Of a stretch of DNA of 60,664 bases, positions 52,700-60,664 are shown piece after piece. How positions within the stretch are numbered: the first letter of the stretch is position 1; the number at the start of each line of letters is the position of its first letter. The notes beneath the pieces were generated by a model, which was not told the DNA's origin, did not search any database, and saw only the letters and a program-made list of their open reading frames with translations. The DNA is from Wohlfahrtiimonas sp. G9077 (GTDB lineage: Bacteria > Pseudomonadota > Gammaproteobacteria > Cardiobacteriales > Wohlfahrtiimonadaceae). Where the stretch lies: the NCBI RefSeq assembly GCF_002252155.1, contig NZ_NEFD01000009.1, forward strand, positions 1-60,664, in the 5' to 3' direction. A program made the position numbers and the translations under genes.

Positions 52700-52940
52700 G
52701 AACGCGCTCCCAATCTGTTGGCGTATAAGTGTGCACAGAGAGTGCATGGATCTCATCGGTTTGCATCGCATCACCTAAAGTTTCATACACCAATTTGTGT
52801 TGCTTTAATTTGCCAAGGCCTTCAAATGCCGCGCTCACAACGATGGCATCAAAATGACGGCCATCATCACCAGAGACGAGAATATAATCACATTTTAAAC
52901 CGGCTTCGATTCTTTTTTGCACTTCTTCTTTAGTCATCAT
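52689..52940 (-). CDS. ibaG: BolA-family protein IbaG
   Basis: An 83-residue BolA-like protein (E. coli IbaG/YrbA is 84). The helix-turn FEGLGKLKQHKLVYETLGDAM and the C-terminal IHALSVHTYTPTDWE match the family, and Cys17 in LKCDYILVSGDDGRHF is in the nucleotide-like loop used for iron-sulfur coordination with monothiol glutaredoxin. GGAG lies before the first ATG. It overlaps murA by 11 bases. Confidence 0.93.
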   Translation of the reverse strand: MMTKEEVQKRIEAGLKCDYILVSGDDGRHFDAIVVSAAFEGLGKLKQHKLVYETLGDAMQTDEIHALSVHTYTPTDWERVHAL

Positions 52941-52958
52941 AATTACGGTCTCCTCAAA

Positions 52959-53657
52959 TTAAATGGAAAGGGTAGAGAGAATGTTGTGCAATGCTTCGCG
53001 AGGATCTGCTGCACGGGTGATCGGTCGGCCGATCACTAAATAATTTGCACCAGCTGCCACCGCTTTTTGTGGCGTCATGATGCGCACTTGATCATCTGTT
53101 TTGACTGTATCATCTAAACGAATGCCAGGGCAAACAGTGAGTAAATTCGGTTGCAAGGATTTGATCATGCTCGCTTCATTAGCGGAAGAGACGACGCCAT
53201 CTAATTCGCATTCGGCCACTAAATTGGCCAAGCGTGTCACGATCTCATCTTTATTGCCAAGTAAACCAATTTCATTGGCCATCTCATCACTCATGCTAGT
53301 GAGCAATGTCACAGCAATCAATAAAGGTGGATTTGAGTAGCCGCTTAACACCTCTTTGGCATCACACATCATTTTGCGGCCACCAAGGGCATGAACATCC
53401 ACCATCCAAACGCCCAATTCAGCTGCCACTTTAACGGCGCTGGCCACAGTGTTTGGAATGTCATGGAATTTTAAATCTAAAAATACATCAAAGCCACGTT
53501 TTTGCATGGCTTCCACAATGCTCGGGCCCGCCATGGTAAAGAGCTCTTTGCCAACTTTTAAACGGCATAAAGCAGGATCAAGTGCATCCATTAAGTTCAA
53601 TGCAGCTTGCGTATGATCAACATCGATGGCAACGATGATGGGTGATGTTGTTTGCAT
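52959..53657 (-). CDS. pyrF: Orotidine 5'-phosphate decarboxylase
   Basis: Last step of UMP synthesis, a TIM barrel of 232 residues. The catalytic DLKFHDIPNTV motif (about 61-71) is intact, with IVAIDVDH at the start and VCPGIRL / YLVIGRPITRAADP at the phosphate site. The gene follows lapB by 14 bases, as in E. coli. Confidence 0.96.
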   Translation of the reverse strand: MQTTSPIIVAIDVDHTQAALNLMDALDPALCRLKVGKELFTMAGPSIVEAMQKRGFDVFLDLKFHDIPNTVASAVKVAAELGVWMVDVHALGGRKMMCDAKEVLSGYSNPPLLIAVTLLTSMSDEMANEIGLLGNKDEIVTRLANLVAECELDGVVSSANEASMIKSLQPNLLTVCPGIRLDDTVKTDDQVRIMTPQKAVAAGANYLVIGRPITRAADPREALHNILSTLSI

Positions 53658-53671
53658 AGAGTCCTCTGTAA

Positions 53672-54823
53672 CTATTTTTGAAGCGCTATAATATCAGAAA
53701 CCGGCGCAGCTGTATTCCATGATTGGCAGCTTGGGCAGTGCCATTGTAGTGTTTTGCTGATGAAGCCACATTTCTCACAACGAAATTGTGCGTAGTAGTC
53801 AATTACATGATGAAAGGTTTCGTGATACAAGGTAAAAGTGGTTTGATGATCATCGTCATTAAGTGCATTGAGCTGATTGAGCAGCGTGATGCCTTTGAGA
53901 TTTTTTGTTTCCATCAAGGCTTGATGTAAATAATCAATCGCAGCGGTCAGTGAATCATTCATCACAAGATGATGGGTTTTCCACAATTTCAAATAAAAGA
54001 AATGAGGGTGAGCATCAATCATGTTCTCTAGCCAAGGTGTAAAATGCTGTTGATCCACATTCATCATGGCGCGATACATAATGGGAACAATGAGGGCAAT
54101 GAGCGATGGTTGTTGCTCCGATAATAGGGTTAAGGTTTCAATCACCTTATGGAAATCTTGATGCGTCAACGCAATGTAGGCGTTGATTAAACTTGCTCGC
54201 GCTAAGTTCTCATCCACTGCTAAGGCGCGTGCTGACCAAAAAATGGCTTGTTCTAAATCGTGATCCGTTAGCGCTTGCTCTGCAATCTCACAATAAAGAT
54301 GGGCCACTTCTGTGGTGTAACGCGCCTTATAGTCATTGATGCGCTCATACATGCTGGCCGCTTGTAGCCAATCATTTTGCTGTTTATACAGCGCCGCCAA
54401 TTTTAATGCAGCTTCATCATGATAAGCACTTGAGAGCAGTTCACGCAGAGTGCGTTCACTGCGATCAAAAATGCCCGCATGCACATAATCCTCAGCGAGC
54501 GAGATCAGCACTTCTGGGCGTTTTGCATCATCAATGTCTAATGAATTCAATAAATGTTCATGCATCTCGATCGCTTTATCCACTTCGCCGCGGCGACGAT
54601 ATGCATCGCCAAGGGTTAAAGTGAAATGAATCCCCTCATCTTCCACATTTAATGGAATGGCGGCGTCCGGTGTTGAGATCGGCGTTTTGACCTTCTCTTT
54701 ATCTAGGTAATAACGCAGGTTTAAATATTGGTGGAGTTTGCGTTTACGAGAACTGTCAAGTTTTGCAGCATACCAACCAATGATCAAGCCAAGCGGTAAA
54801 AGGATCCAGATGTATTCAAACAT
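53672..54823 (-). CDS. lapB: Lipopolysaccharide assembly protein B
   Basis: A 383-residue inner-membrane TPR protein that, in relatives, directs LpxC to FtsH for degradation. One N-terminal helix (1-18), TPR repeats from about 70 to 330 (HFTLTLGDAYRRRGEVDKAIEMHEHLL is the first), and a C-terminal rubredoxin-like zinc site FRCEKCG...WHCPSCQSW (two CxxC). The length matches E. coli LapB (389). It follows lapA by 3 bases. Confidence 0.95.
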   Translation of the reverse strand: MFEYIWILLPLGLIIGWYAAKLDSSRKRKLHQYLNLRYYLDKEKVKTPISTPDAAIPLNVEDEGIHFTLTLGDAYRRRGEVDKAIEMHEHLLNSLDIDDAKRPEVLISLAEDYVHAGIFDRSERTLRELLSSAYHDEAALKLAALYKQQNDWLQAASMYERINDYKARYTTEVAHLYCEIAEQALTDHDLEQAIFWSARALAVDENLARASLINAYIALTHQDFHKVIETLTLLSEQQPSLIALIVPIMYRAMMNVDQQHFTPWLENMIDAHPHFFYLKLWKTHHLVMNDSLTAAIDYLHQALMETKNLKGITLLNQLNALNDDDHQTTFTLYHETFHHVIDYYAQFRCEKCGFISKTLQWHCPSCQSWNTAAPVSDIIALQK

Positions 54824-54826
54824 AAA

Positions 54827-55123
54827 TTAGAGGGCTTTCTCTTCTTGTAGTTTTTTGAGGGATTTTTTTGCAGCTTTCAATTCACGACGCTGACGGAAAG
54901 ATTCACCAAAACTGCCAAGGCTTAAGAGCAATGACACGATGATGCCGCACACAGCGCCTGATAAAAAGATGATGCTGATGACAGCAGGCAAGGTTAACAC
55001 GGCATCTCCAATTAAATAATCAAAGTGCACTTCAATGCCGCGGTTTAAATAAAGAACGAAGAAAATTAAGGTCAGAAAGACCAAAAAGACAACAAAGTTG
55101 ATCCATTTAATAATCTTTTTCAT
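54827..55123 (-). CDS. lapA: Lipopolysaccharide assembly protein A domain protein
   Basis: A 98-residue protein with two membrane helices (about 6-26 and 44-68) and a basic C-terminal coiled tail (RQRRELKAAKKSLKKLQEEKAL). Same size and place before lapB as E. coli YciS. First gene of the lapA-lapB-pyrF unit. Confidence 0.92.
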   Translation of the reverse strand: MKKIIKWINFVVFLVFLTLIFFVLYLNRGIEVHFDYLIGDAVLTLPAVISIIFLSGAVCGIIVSLLLSLGSFGESFRQRRELKAAKKSLKKLQEEKAL

Positions 55124-55211
55124 TTATGATTCCTATGTTTGGTATGAAAATATCGATGGTTAGGATTATACCGAAGTTATACAACTTTTGTGCGCTGTGC
55201 GTGTGAAAAAA

Positions 55212-55240
55212 ATGACAGCTGTGATATTATTCAGTATAGT
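55212..55240 (+). promoter_or_regulatory. Possible promoter of the pseudohelicase gene
   Basis: ATGACA (55212-55217) and TATAGT (55235-55240) are 17 bases apart. A start near 55247 would leave a leader of about 147 bases. Confidence 0.5.
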
Positions 55241-55246
55241 AGTTGA

Positions 55247-55393
55247 CGAATGAACTTCATAATGTTGGAGATGGCTTGATGGTTGATCAGCCCATAAGTT
55301 CTCCGTAATTGGTATAAGTTTTTACATATTGCATCCGACGATCAGGCTTTTCAGCTGCGGATGTCCTCAAGGAATTGTTATATAAAGTTTACG
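55247..55393 (+). promoter_or_regulatory. Long structured 5' leader of the pseudohelicase gene
   Basis: Between the predicted start site and ATG 55394 there is no gene. GCATCCG (55331-55337) can pair with CGGATGT (about 55359-55365) around CAGGC..CAGCTG, and AAGGAAT lies at 55369-55375. Long leaders are typical of cold-shock RNA helicase and csp mRNAs; whether this one is regulatory is inferred from length only. Confidence 0.35.
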
Positions 55394-56983
55394 ATGAGTA
55401 AAAAAGTTAATATTAGCTTGTGTGACGCATTAAGCGATCATATTCAGCAGGCCGTGGATCTTTATCCTGAGTTAGAACCGTTACATTTTACCTCTTTGCT
55501 CAATAAAGATGTCTTACAGTTGTTGCGAAATGATCACAAAGCATTGGCAGATCATCGCCGAATGATCGTGGTGACAAATTCTGTGTCTGAGTGTTTTGAT
55601 GTGGCCATTTTATTGGCACGCATTTTAGGACAAGAGAGTGTAGCGGCCGTTTATCCGCATACTGTGGCAGAACATGTGTTTGCAACTTCTGTGATTGTCG
55701 CGCCGATGATGGCATTTCAAATTGGCGAGCGTCTCACGGAAGAAGTGTTGCAAGCTTCCCATTTTGTGATGACCATTACGCCTGAAAGCATGGATGACAT
55801 GGCGGCGATTGTAGAGCCTTGTGTGACGCAATTATTGGCAGATTGTAAAATCGTACCATTGATGAGTGTTGCGCTCTCTGATTCTTTCAAAACATCAGAA
55901 AAAGCGGCACCGATTGTGCTAGAAATTGAGCCGATGATGGAAGACGCACCTGAAATTGTGGTCAAAGCACAAAGCGATGATAAGGCAATGCCGGAGATTA
56001 AAGTCTTTGTTGAGCCAGAGCCTGAAGTTGTGAGCCATGAAGTGGATGCAAGCGTTGCAGAAGCGGGGCATCACATTGTCTTGGTGGATCGCAATTATAA
56101 ACGCGCTTATTTACGCAACGTGTTAAAGGGCAGTGAGGAAAAAACCTTAGTGATCACGCGTACACGTCACAATGCGCATCGCTTAGAAGAGTATTTGTAT
56201 CAAGGTAAAGTGCGTTCACGCATTTTGCATGCAAATTTATCAGAAGAAGCGAAAGAGAAGGTCATTGAACAATTGCAATCTGGCGAGTTAAAAGTATTGT
56301 TATTGCCAGAATCTGTGGCACAAACCACAGATTTAAGCGACATTGGCAAAGTGATTTTCTTTGATCTACCGGATGTTGGCATTGAGTTTAAGGCGCGTGT
56401 TGAAACTTTTGGTGAAAAATTCAATGTGCCGAACACCATTTCCATTGTCACCAATGATGAAACGCCTTGGATTGATGCGATGGAAAGTGAGCTTAAATGG
56501 ACACTGCCCATTGTGCAAGCAGCACCGCCGCAGCGTTCTCATAATATTTTGCGCCTAAAAGATCGCAATAATAAAGAGAAACCTGAGAAAACAGAAAAAC
56601 GCGGCCGCGGCCTTCGTAAGTTGGGCGGCAAAAATACGCAGAAAAAGCGCAATACGCCATTTGGGCAACGCGCTGCTAAACCTGTGGAACATGAAGCACC
56701 TTATGAAGCGCAGCCACAAGACATTTCTCATCACAATGAAGATCCGTTTAACAGCAATCACGGCAATTCCATTGTGAATGAAAATCGTAATCCTTTTGCA
56801 TTCGATTCGTTTGAGGCGAGCGTTGCTCGTCAAAATAAAAAACGAGTGAAGCAGCTTTTCAGTCGTCGTGAAGCGCCCGCGCGTGATGTGCAAGATGATT
56901 TTAATGCGCCTAAACCTGTGAAAAAGAGTGTAAAAGTGGTGCATCGTAAAAAACGCATGTTTGACATCGATGGGAATCAATAA
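55394..56983 (+). CDS. Degenerate DEAD-box helicase-like protein (pseudohelicase)
   Basis: A 529-residue protein that parallels RhlE-type helicases but without catalytic motifs. The second RecA-like domain (226-375) is easiest to see: TLVITRTRHNAHRLEEYL matches 'vLVFtrTk..a..la..L', RILHANLSEEAKEKVIEQLQSG matches 'aiHgn.sQ..R...l..Fk.G', and KVIFFDLPD matches 'hVvnyelP'. But motif V (TDIAARG) reads PESVAQT and motif VI (HRIGRTGR) reads KARVETFG. In the first domain (about 20-165) the Walker A GTGKT is not found, the DEAD region reads TPESMDDM, and SAT reads SVALS. A basic, Arg/Lys/Gly tail (385-430) and a closing RKKRMFDIDGNQ suggest RNA binding. ATG 55394 is used; ATG 55361 is possible. Probably a non-catalytic RNA-binding protein. 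Confidence 0.72.
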   Translation: MSKKVNISLCDALSDHIQQAVDLYPELEPLHFTSLLNKDVLQLLRNDHKALADHRRMIVVTNSVSECFDVAILLARILGQESVAAVYPHTVAEHVFATSVIVAPMMAFQIGERLTEEVLQASHFVMTITPESMDDMAAIVEPCVTQLLADCKIVPLMSVALSDSFKTSEKAAPIVLEIEPMMEDAPEIVVKAQSDDKAMPEIKVFVEPEPEVVSHEVDASVAEAGHHIVLVDRNYKRAYLRNVLKGSEEKTLVITRTRHNAHRLEEYLYQGKVRSRILHANLSEEAKEKVIEQLQSGELKVLLLPESVAQTTDLSDIGKVIFFDLPDVGIEFKARVETFGEKFNVPNTISIVTNDETPWIDAMESELKWTLPIVQAAPPQRSHNILRLKDRNNKEKPEKTEKRGRGLRKLGGKNTQKKRNTPFGQRAAKPVEHEAPYEAQPQDISHHNEDPFNSNHGNSIVNENRNPFAFDSFEASVARQNKKRVKQLFSRREAPARDVQDDFNAPKPVKKSVKVVHRKKRMFDIDGNQ

Positions 56984-57027
56984 ATCAGAAATTAATCATC
57001 TCGATTGATTAAATAAATGATCGATAA

Positions 57028-57067
57028 AACAAGGGGCTAGCGCGATAAACAGCGGTGGCCCTTTTTA
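57028..57067 (+). terminator. Terminator after the pseudohelicase gene
   Basis: AAGGGGCTAGCG and the later GCGGTGGCCCTT form an imperfect stem followed by TTT. Mismatches make it moderate. Confidence 0.55.
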
Positions 57068-57156
57068 TTGTTTAAAAAATGCCCGTCATTAATATTGCTT
57101 TTTTCTCAGTTTAATATATAAGGCTTTTATAAATTTATGAAAGGGAGGTTTTACAT

Positions 57157-57348
57157 ATGAAAACTGATTTTGAAGATGACAACGATTTAATGGATGAAGA
57201 TTCTGTTGAAGAGGAAGAGATTCCTGAGGTTAAGGTTTCTCAGTCGCAAGCTTGGCGTGACATCGAAGCAAAGCGTGAAGAGCGTGCGCTCTTAAGACAA
57301 CTTGAAAAAGAGTATGATTTAGATGGTTTAGAAGATTGGGATGATTAA
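57157..57348 (+). CDS. PA3496-family small acidic protein
   Basis: A 63-residue, very acidic protein (MKTDFEDDNDLMDEDSVEEEE) with a conserved helical end AWRDIEAKREERALLRQLEKEYDL followed by DWDD. This fits the PA3496 family, annotated as putative envelope integrity proteins of about 60 residues. A strong GGGAGG lies 8 bases before the ATG. Function unknown. The grpE heat-shock promoter starts 4 bases after its stop. Confidence 0.8.
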   Translation: MKTDFEDDNDLMDEDSVEEEEIPEVKVSQSQAWRDIEAKREERALLRQLEKEYDLDGLEDWDD

Positions 57349-57351
57349 TCT

Positions 57352-57379
57352 CTTGAAAATCACAGATCAAACCTCATTA
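57352..57379 (+). promoter_or_regulatory. Sigma-32 heat-shock promoter of grpE
   Basis: CTTGAAA (57352-57358), an exact -35 for sigma-32, is followed after 13 bases by CCTCATTA (57372-57379), which matches CCCCATnT except at two positions. It ends 38 bases before the grpE ATG. Confidence 0.8.
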
Positions 57380-57417
57380 TGAACAGACTATTCACTAAGT
57401 TTAGAAGGAAAAAACAG

Positions 57418-57987
57418 ATGAGTAATGCTGAAAAAGAGAAAGAGATGGCACAAGCAGAAGATGCAGCGGTGGAAACATCGATGGATGAAGCGTGCGTAGA
57501 AGAACTTGCTGAGGACACAGATTTAGCAGACGAAGTGGTGAAATTAACGCAAGAGAAAGATGCTCTTTTTCAACGCTTATTGGCCTCAGAAGCGGATATG
57601 CAAAACTTGCGTCGTCGCACAGAGATCGATTTAGCCAATGCCCATAAGTTCGCCTTAGAAAAATTCGTTAAAGAATTATTGCCTTGCATTGATGCGTTAG
57701 AATTTGAAATCAACGCACTTGAAAAGCAAGAGAACTTATCTGAAGAGTTGGTTAAATTTAAAGAGGGCTCTGAGCTGACGTATCGCATGTTGTTAAATGC
57801 GGTGGAAAAATTTGGTGTCAAACAAGTGCGCCCAATGGGTGAAATGTTGAACCCTGAGTTCCATCAAGCCATCACCATGATTCCAAACACGGGTAAACCA
57901 AGCAATGAAATCGTGGATGTGGTGCAAACAGGCTATACATTGAACGATCGTTTAGTGCGTGCAGCTCAAGTGGTTGTTGCGCAATAA
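57418..57987 (+). CDS. grpE: Nucleotide exchange factor GrpE
   Basis: DnaK nucleotide exchange factor, 189 residues. An acidic N-terminal tail and long coiled coil (to about 100, with LLASEADMQNLRRRTEID and FVKELLPCIDALE) precede the beta domain with MGEMLNPEFHQAITMIPN and the ending VVDVVQTGYTLNDRLVRAAQVVVA. ATG 57418 has GAAGGA upstream; the frame's earlier ATG at 57379 falls in the -10 element and is rejected. dnaK and dnaJ are not nearby. Confidence 0.95.
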   Translation: MSNAEKEKEMAQAEDAAVETSMDEACVEELAEDTDLADEVVKLTQEKDALFQRLLASEADMQNLRRRTEIDLANAHKFALEKFVKELLPCIDALEFEINALEKQENLSEELVKFKEGSELTYRMLLNAVEKFGVKQVRPMGEMLNPEFHQAITMIPNTGKPSNEIVDVVQTGYTLNDRLVRAAQVVVAQ

Positions 57988-58069
57988 AAGACACGCTTAA
58001 TTTGTCTAAATGTAAAATGATCTATATTATCTAAAAGGTAATATGGATCATTTTTATTGAGAGGGACAT

Positions 58070-58495
58070 ATGAAATTTTTACATACAATGGTACGCGTTG
58101 CGGATCTTGAAAAATCGTTGGATTTTTATTGTAATGTGCTCGGATTGATTGAGACACGCAGAAAAGAATACCCTCAGTGGGAATGTACATTGGTTTATTT
58201 GGCGTGCCCAAATGATCCAACAGGTGCGGAAGTTGAGTTAACCTATAATTGGAATTCAGATGAAACGTATGGCATTGGCCGTGCATTTGGTCATTTAGCC
58301 TTTGAAGTGGATAACATTTATGACGTTTGTCAGCGTGTGTTAGATGCTGGCATTGAATTAAATGTGCCACCGCGCGATGGTTGGATGGCATTTTTACGTT
58401 CACCGGATGATATTTCAATTGAGTTGTTGCAAAAAGGTGACAAACTTGAGCCGCAAGAGCCATGGATTAATATGGAAAATAAAGGTTGGTGGTAG
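58070..58495 (+). CDS. gloA: Lactoylglutathione lyase (glyoxalase I)
   Basis: Converts the methylglyoxal-glutathione hemithioacetal to lactoylglutathione. 141 residues with metal ligands His5 (FLHTMVRV), Glu in [10 protein letters not shown], His in FGHLAFEV and Glu in ISIELLQ. Its GRAFGHLAF and [14 protein letters not shown] blocks are those of nickel-type bacterial GloA. GAGAGGGA precedes the ATG. It overlaps nothing and ends 2 bases before greA. Confidence 0.95.
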   Translation: MKFLHTMVRVADLEKSLDFYCNVLGLIETRRKEYPQWECTLVYLACPNDPTGAEVELTYNWNSDETYGIGRAFGHLAFEVDNIYDVCQRVLDAGIELNVPPRDGWMAFLRSPDDISIELLQKGDKLEPQEPWINMENKGWW

Positions 58496-58497
58496 TG

Positions 58498-58974
58498 ATG
58501 CAAAAATTCCCAATGACAGTGGAAGGCGCAGAAGCGCTAAAGGCAGAAATTCATGAACTCAAAAGCGTGCAAAGACCTGCGATCATCGCAGCGATTGCAG
58601 AAGCAAGAGAACATGGCGATTTAAAAGAAAATGCTGAATATCATGCAGCGCGTGAACAGCAAGGTTTTGTAGAAGCGCGTTTGGCAGATTATGAAGCGCG
58701 TTTATCAAACGCACAAATCATCGATGTAAAATCCATCGAACCAACAGGAAAAGTGATCTTTGGCACCACCATCACATTGTTAAATTTAGACAGTGATGAT
58801 GAGGTGACATATAAAATTGTTGGTGAACATGAAGCAAATGTTAAAAAAGGGTTGTTGTCGGTTACTTCCCCCATTGCAAGAGCATTAATTGGTAAAGAAG
58901 AGGGTGAAGAAGTTCGCATTGAGACACCGGGCGGTGTACAATTGTATGAAATTCTAACAGTCGAGCATCTCTAA
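58498..58974 (+). CDS. greA: Transcription elongation factor GreA
   Basis: Rescues backtracked RNA polymerase. 158 residues, the same as E. coli. The N-terminal coiled coil has the catalytic tip [22 protein letters not shown] (acidic residues intact) and the C-terminal FKBP-like domain has [21 protein letters not shown] 58498 is chosen over the GTG at 58486 because it gives the family N-terminus [14 protein letters not shown]. Confidence 0.97.
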   Translation: MQKFPMTVEGAEALKAEIHELKSVQRPAIIAAIAEAREHGDLKENAEYHAAREQQGFVEARLADYEARLSNAQIIDVKSIEPTGKVIFGTTITLLNLDSDDEVTYKIVGEHEANVKKGLLSVTSPIARALIGKEEGEEVRIETPGGVQLYEILTVEHL

Positions 58975-58976
58975 TA

Positions 58977-60164
58977 ATGAATGTAAAGCATTCGGCAGCA
59001 GCATTGAAGCCACTTACTTACCATCCTGTAGGTAAGTGGCTGATTATTTTCCTGCTCTTTGCAGGTGTTTTCTTTTTTCATCAATTCTTTGCACCTGGTT
59101 TAGCGGCCATCATCATTGCAGTAGTAACATGGCCTGTGTATCGAGAATTGCTCCGCATGACGGGTGGTCGCTCCATCTCTTCGGCCACCATTGCCATCAT
59201 CATCATTACACTTCTCATTGTTTTGCCTGTTTTTTGGTTGGGGCATTATCTATTGTTTGAATTTCATGGTTTGAGCAATTGGTTGGTCCAACTCAATCGT
59301 TATGGCAGCGTAACCCCTGAATGGATCAAGAATTTACCGCTCGTTGGGCATCAGCTCAATGAATTATGGTTAGAATATTTAGGTAAAGAAAATGGCCTCA
59401 ATGAGCTTTTACAGTTGGCAGGATTGCAGCGTGTCACAAGCTTTGCCAATTACATTCTGTCGTTGGGTAAACAATTTGCGAGTATCGGCTTTCATCTATT
59501 GTTCATATTGATCATTTTGTTTTTCTTATATAAGGATGGCAAAAAGCTGCAAAGCAATTTAGCAAAAGTTGGGCACATTATGTTTTTAGATCGCTGGGAG
59601 CGCATCTCTGGCGTGGTGCCAATTATGATTCGTTCCACAGTGACCGGCATGGTGATCATTGCCATTGGTGAAGGCATTGTGTTCGGTCTAGTCTATTGGA
59701 TGGTGGGCATTCCTTCCTCAACAGCCTTAACGCTTGGCATCATGACAGGGATTTTCGCATTGATTCCAGGTGGTGCACCATTGTCAATGACAATGGTCTC
59801 ACTGTATTTAGTGGGCAGCGGCTTGGTAACGCAAGGCATCATTCTCTTTTCATGGGGCACATGCCAGCTCTTTATTGTGGATAAAACCATTCGTCCACGT
59901 TTGGTGGGCGGTCCTGCTAAACTCCCATTTTTACCAACCTTCTTTGGTTTAGTGGGAGGTTTACAAACCATGGGATTATTGGGTTTATTCATTGGTCCTG
60001 TATTAATGGCACTCTTATTAGTGATTTGGCGTGAATGGGTACACGATGAAGAGCACGTTAAAATGGAAGAAAAGATTGTGGGTCTGCGTAAAGGCACCCA
60101 AAAGAAAACAACCTTACGCCGTTTTATGCAAAGAAAACGTCCGGATGCTAAAAAAATTGGATGA
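58977..60164 (+). CDS. AI-2E (PerM/TqsA) family membrane protein
   Basis: A 395-residue polytopic inner-membrane protein with about eight hydrophobic helices. Landmarks of the family are GLAAIIIAVVTWPVYREL near the start, FLYKDGKKLQSNL in the middle, GIFALIPGGAPLSM, DKTIRPRLVGGPAKLPFLPTFFGLVGGLQTMGLLGLFIGPVLMALLL towards the end, and a basic tail. Members include TqsA (AI-2 export) and PerM; a recent view treats part of the family as sodium/proton antiporters. Substrate unknown. It starts 2 bases after greA. Confidence 0.88.
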   Translation: MNVKHSAAALKPLTYHPVGKWLIIFLLFAGVFFFHQFFAPGLAAIIIAVVTWPVYRELLRMTGGRSISSATIAIIIITLLIVLPVFWLGHYLLFEFHGLSNWLVQLNRYGSVTPEWIKNLPLVGHQLNELWLEYLGKENGLNELLQLAGLQRVTSFANYILSLGKQFASIGFHLLFILIILFFLYKDGKKLQSNLAKVGHIMFLDRWERISGVVPIMIRSTVTGMVIIAIGEGIVFGLVYWMVGIPSSTALTLGIMTGIFALIPGGAPLSMTMVSLYLVGSGLVTQGIILFSWGTCQLFIVDKTIRPRLVGGPAKLPFLPTFFGLVGGLQTMGLLGLFIGPVLMALLLVIWREWVHDEEHVKMEEKIVGLRKGTQKKTTLRRFMQRKRPDAKKIG

Positions 60165-60173
60165 TCCATCCGC

Positions 60174-60202
60174 AAAACCCGCCAGAAGTGGCGGGTTTTT
60201 TT
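60174..60202 (+). terminator. Terminator after the AI-2E-type gene
   Basis: AAAACCCGCC pairs with GGCGGGTTTT across AGAAGT and continues into T. It isolates the rRNA promoter region. Confidence 0.93.
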
Positions 60203-60342
60203 GTATCTATATCCATAATAGAGATAGAATAGGGCAGGGCTAAATCAGTATAAGACAACATTATTTTCAATTATTTTTATATTTTATCTCATTGTTAAAT
60301 ATCACTTTTGTGAAATAGTTTAAGATTAATTGAAAAAGAGTG

Positions 60343-60370
60343 TTGACACATCTCTGAATTTATCTATAAT
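60343..60370 (+). promoter_or_regulatory. rRNA operon promoter P1
   Basis: Consensus TTGACA (60343-60348) and TATAAT (60365-60370), spacer 16. Upstream bases 60240-60340 are strongly A/T-rich, as UP elements are. The sequence before it from the terminator onward holds no gene. Confidence 0.85.
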
Positions 60371-60482
60371 GAGCACCTCTTCTGAACGAGGCGCTGCTGA
60401 AAAGCGGTGAGTTTGAAGGGTTTTGAGAGGTTGAGATGGTGGTTTAGTCTACCTAGCTGAAAAAAACTTTTCAAATCAGGTG

Positions 60483-60510
60483 TTGACAAATGATTTAGAT
60501 CATGTAAAAT
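60483..60510 (+). promoter_or_regulatory. rRNA operon promoter P2
   Basis: TTGACA (60483-60488) and TAAAAT (60505-60510), spacer 16. It shares GTGTTGACA with P1, 140 bases downstream of it. Confidence 0.8.
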
Positions 60511-60550
60511 AGCCTGCTCTTCACGAGGTTGAGTCACTTGACTCCCTCGA

Positions 60551-60561
60551 GTTCTTTAACA
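60551..60561 (+). promoter_or_regulatory. boxA antitermination signal in the 16S leader
   Basis: GTTCTTTAACA resembles the boxA TGCTCTTTAACA, and the downstream TGTGTGGGAGCTTG resembles the usual sequence before 16S rRNA. The 16S gene is therefore expected just beyond 60664; the remainder of the window is leader. Confidence 0.85.
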
Positions 60562-60664
60562 GATTAATCTTAAGTGGTTTGTGTGGGAGCTTGTATTGAA
60601 GTGATTACAGAAATACAAGTTTCGAACCAAATCAATTCCAGCGTATATTTATATATACAGTAAT

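Noticed and set aside
52700-52774. Longer N-terminus for MurA
   Set aside because: The extension lies inside ibaG, lacks homology to MurA, and the ATG at 52699 has a good ribosome site.
57301-57320. Another CTTGAAA sequence resembling a sigma-32 -35
   Set aside because: It falls inside the PA3496-family coding sequence and has no matching -10 at the right distance.
1-60664. CRISPR array, prophage or integrative element
   Set aside because: No regularly spaced repeats, no phage structural genes and no integrase were seen anywhere in the window.

Overview
The window is 60.7 kb of AT-leaning (roughly 42-45% G+C by eye) gammaproteobacterial chromosome. The core genes (dcw cell-wall and division genes, lapA-lapB-pyrF, dnaQ-rnhA, ibaG-murA, greA, a ubiC-like gene, PA3496 family, TfpZ and PilY1 pilus proteins) and their sequence style suggest a Cardiobacteriales-type organism (Wohlfahrtiimonas/Ignatzschineria-like). 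That placement is an inference from gene content. No 16S rRNA gene lies inside the window.

Layout. 1-2.5 kb is a decayed accessory patch: the end of one IS3-type element cutting an HlyD-type secretion adaptor, a membrane-anchored MORN-repeat gene, and an intact IS3-family element with a -1 frameshift signal and 31-bp inverted repeats. 2.6-13.8 kb holds a Fur-box-preceded TonB-dependent haem/haemoglobin-type receptor, a DUF481 protein, a UbiC-like chorismate lyase, an SLC13-type carrier, YqhD- and GldA-type iron/zinc alcohol dehydrogenases, PagL, an isochorismatase-like hydrolase, YfeX and HPF. 13.9-24.5 kb is a tightly overlapped murD-ftsW-murG-murC-ddl-ftsQ-ftsA-ftsZ-lpxC run. The upstream half of the usual dcw cluster (mraZ to mraY) is absent from this locus. 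24.6-28 kb has rpsP/rimM/trmD without rplS, a compact RNase Z and endonuclease I.

28-43.5 kb contains a solitary PilY1-like gene, pepQ, yebC-ruvC-ruvA (no ruvB), then a retropepsin-like / inactive-transglutaminase-7TM / ATP-grasp trio joined to cca, a four-gene tRNA cluster (Pro, Arg, His, Pro), an MFS transporter, glutamate dehydrogenase and a TfpZ-type pilin accessory protein. 43.5-52.9 kb is thrC, serA, a DUF2058 gene, a di-haem cytochrome c with an unusual coiled-coil insert, dsbA (CGHC), lgt, thyA, rnhA, dnaQ, murA and ibaG. 53-60.2 kb holds pyrF-lapB-lapA, a degenerate DEAD-box pseudohelicase behind a long leader, a PA3496-family protein, grpE with a sigma-32-type promoter, gloA, greA and an AI-2E-type permease. 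The last 460 bases are the tandem promoters and boxA leader of an rRNA operon whose 16S gene should begin just past the window.

The most interesting items are: the uncharacterised three-gene protease/7TM/ATP-grasp module (34958-38080); the pseudohelicase that keeps the two-domain fold outline but lacks the readable catalytic motifs (55394-56983); the cytochrome c whose two haem domains are separated by about 80 residues of Ala/Lys/Glu coiled coil; and a possible small RNA or attenuator upstream of pilY1.
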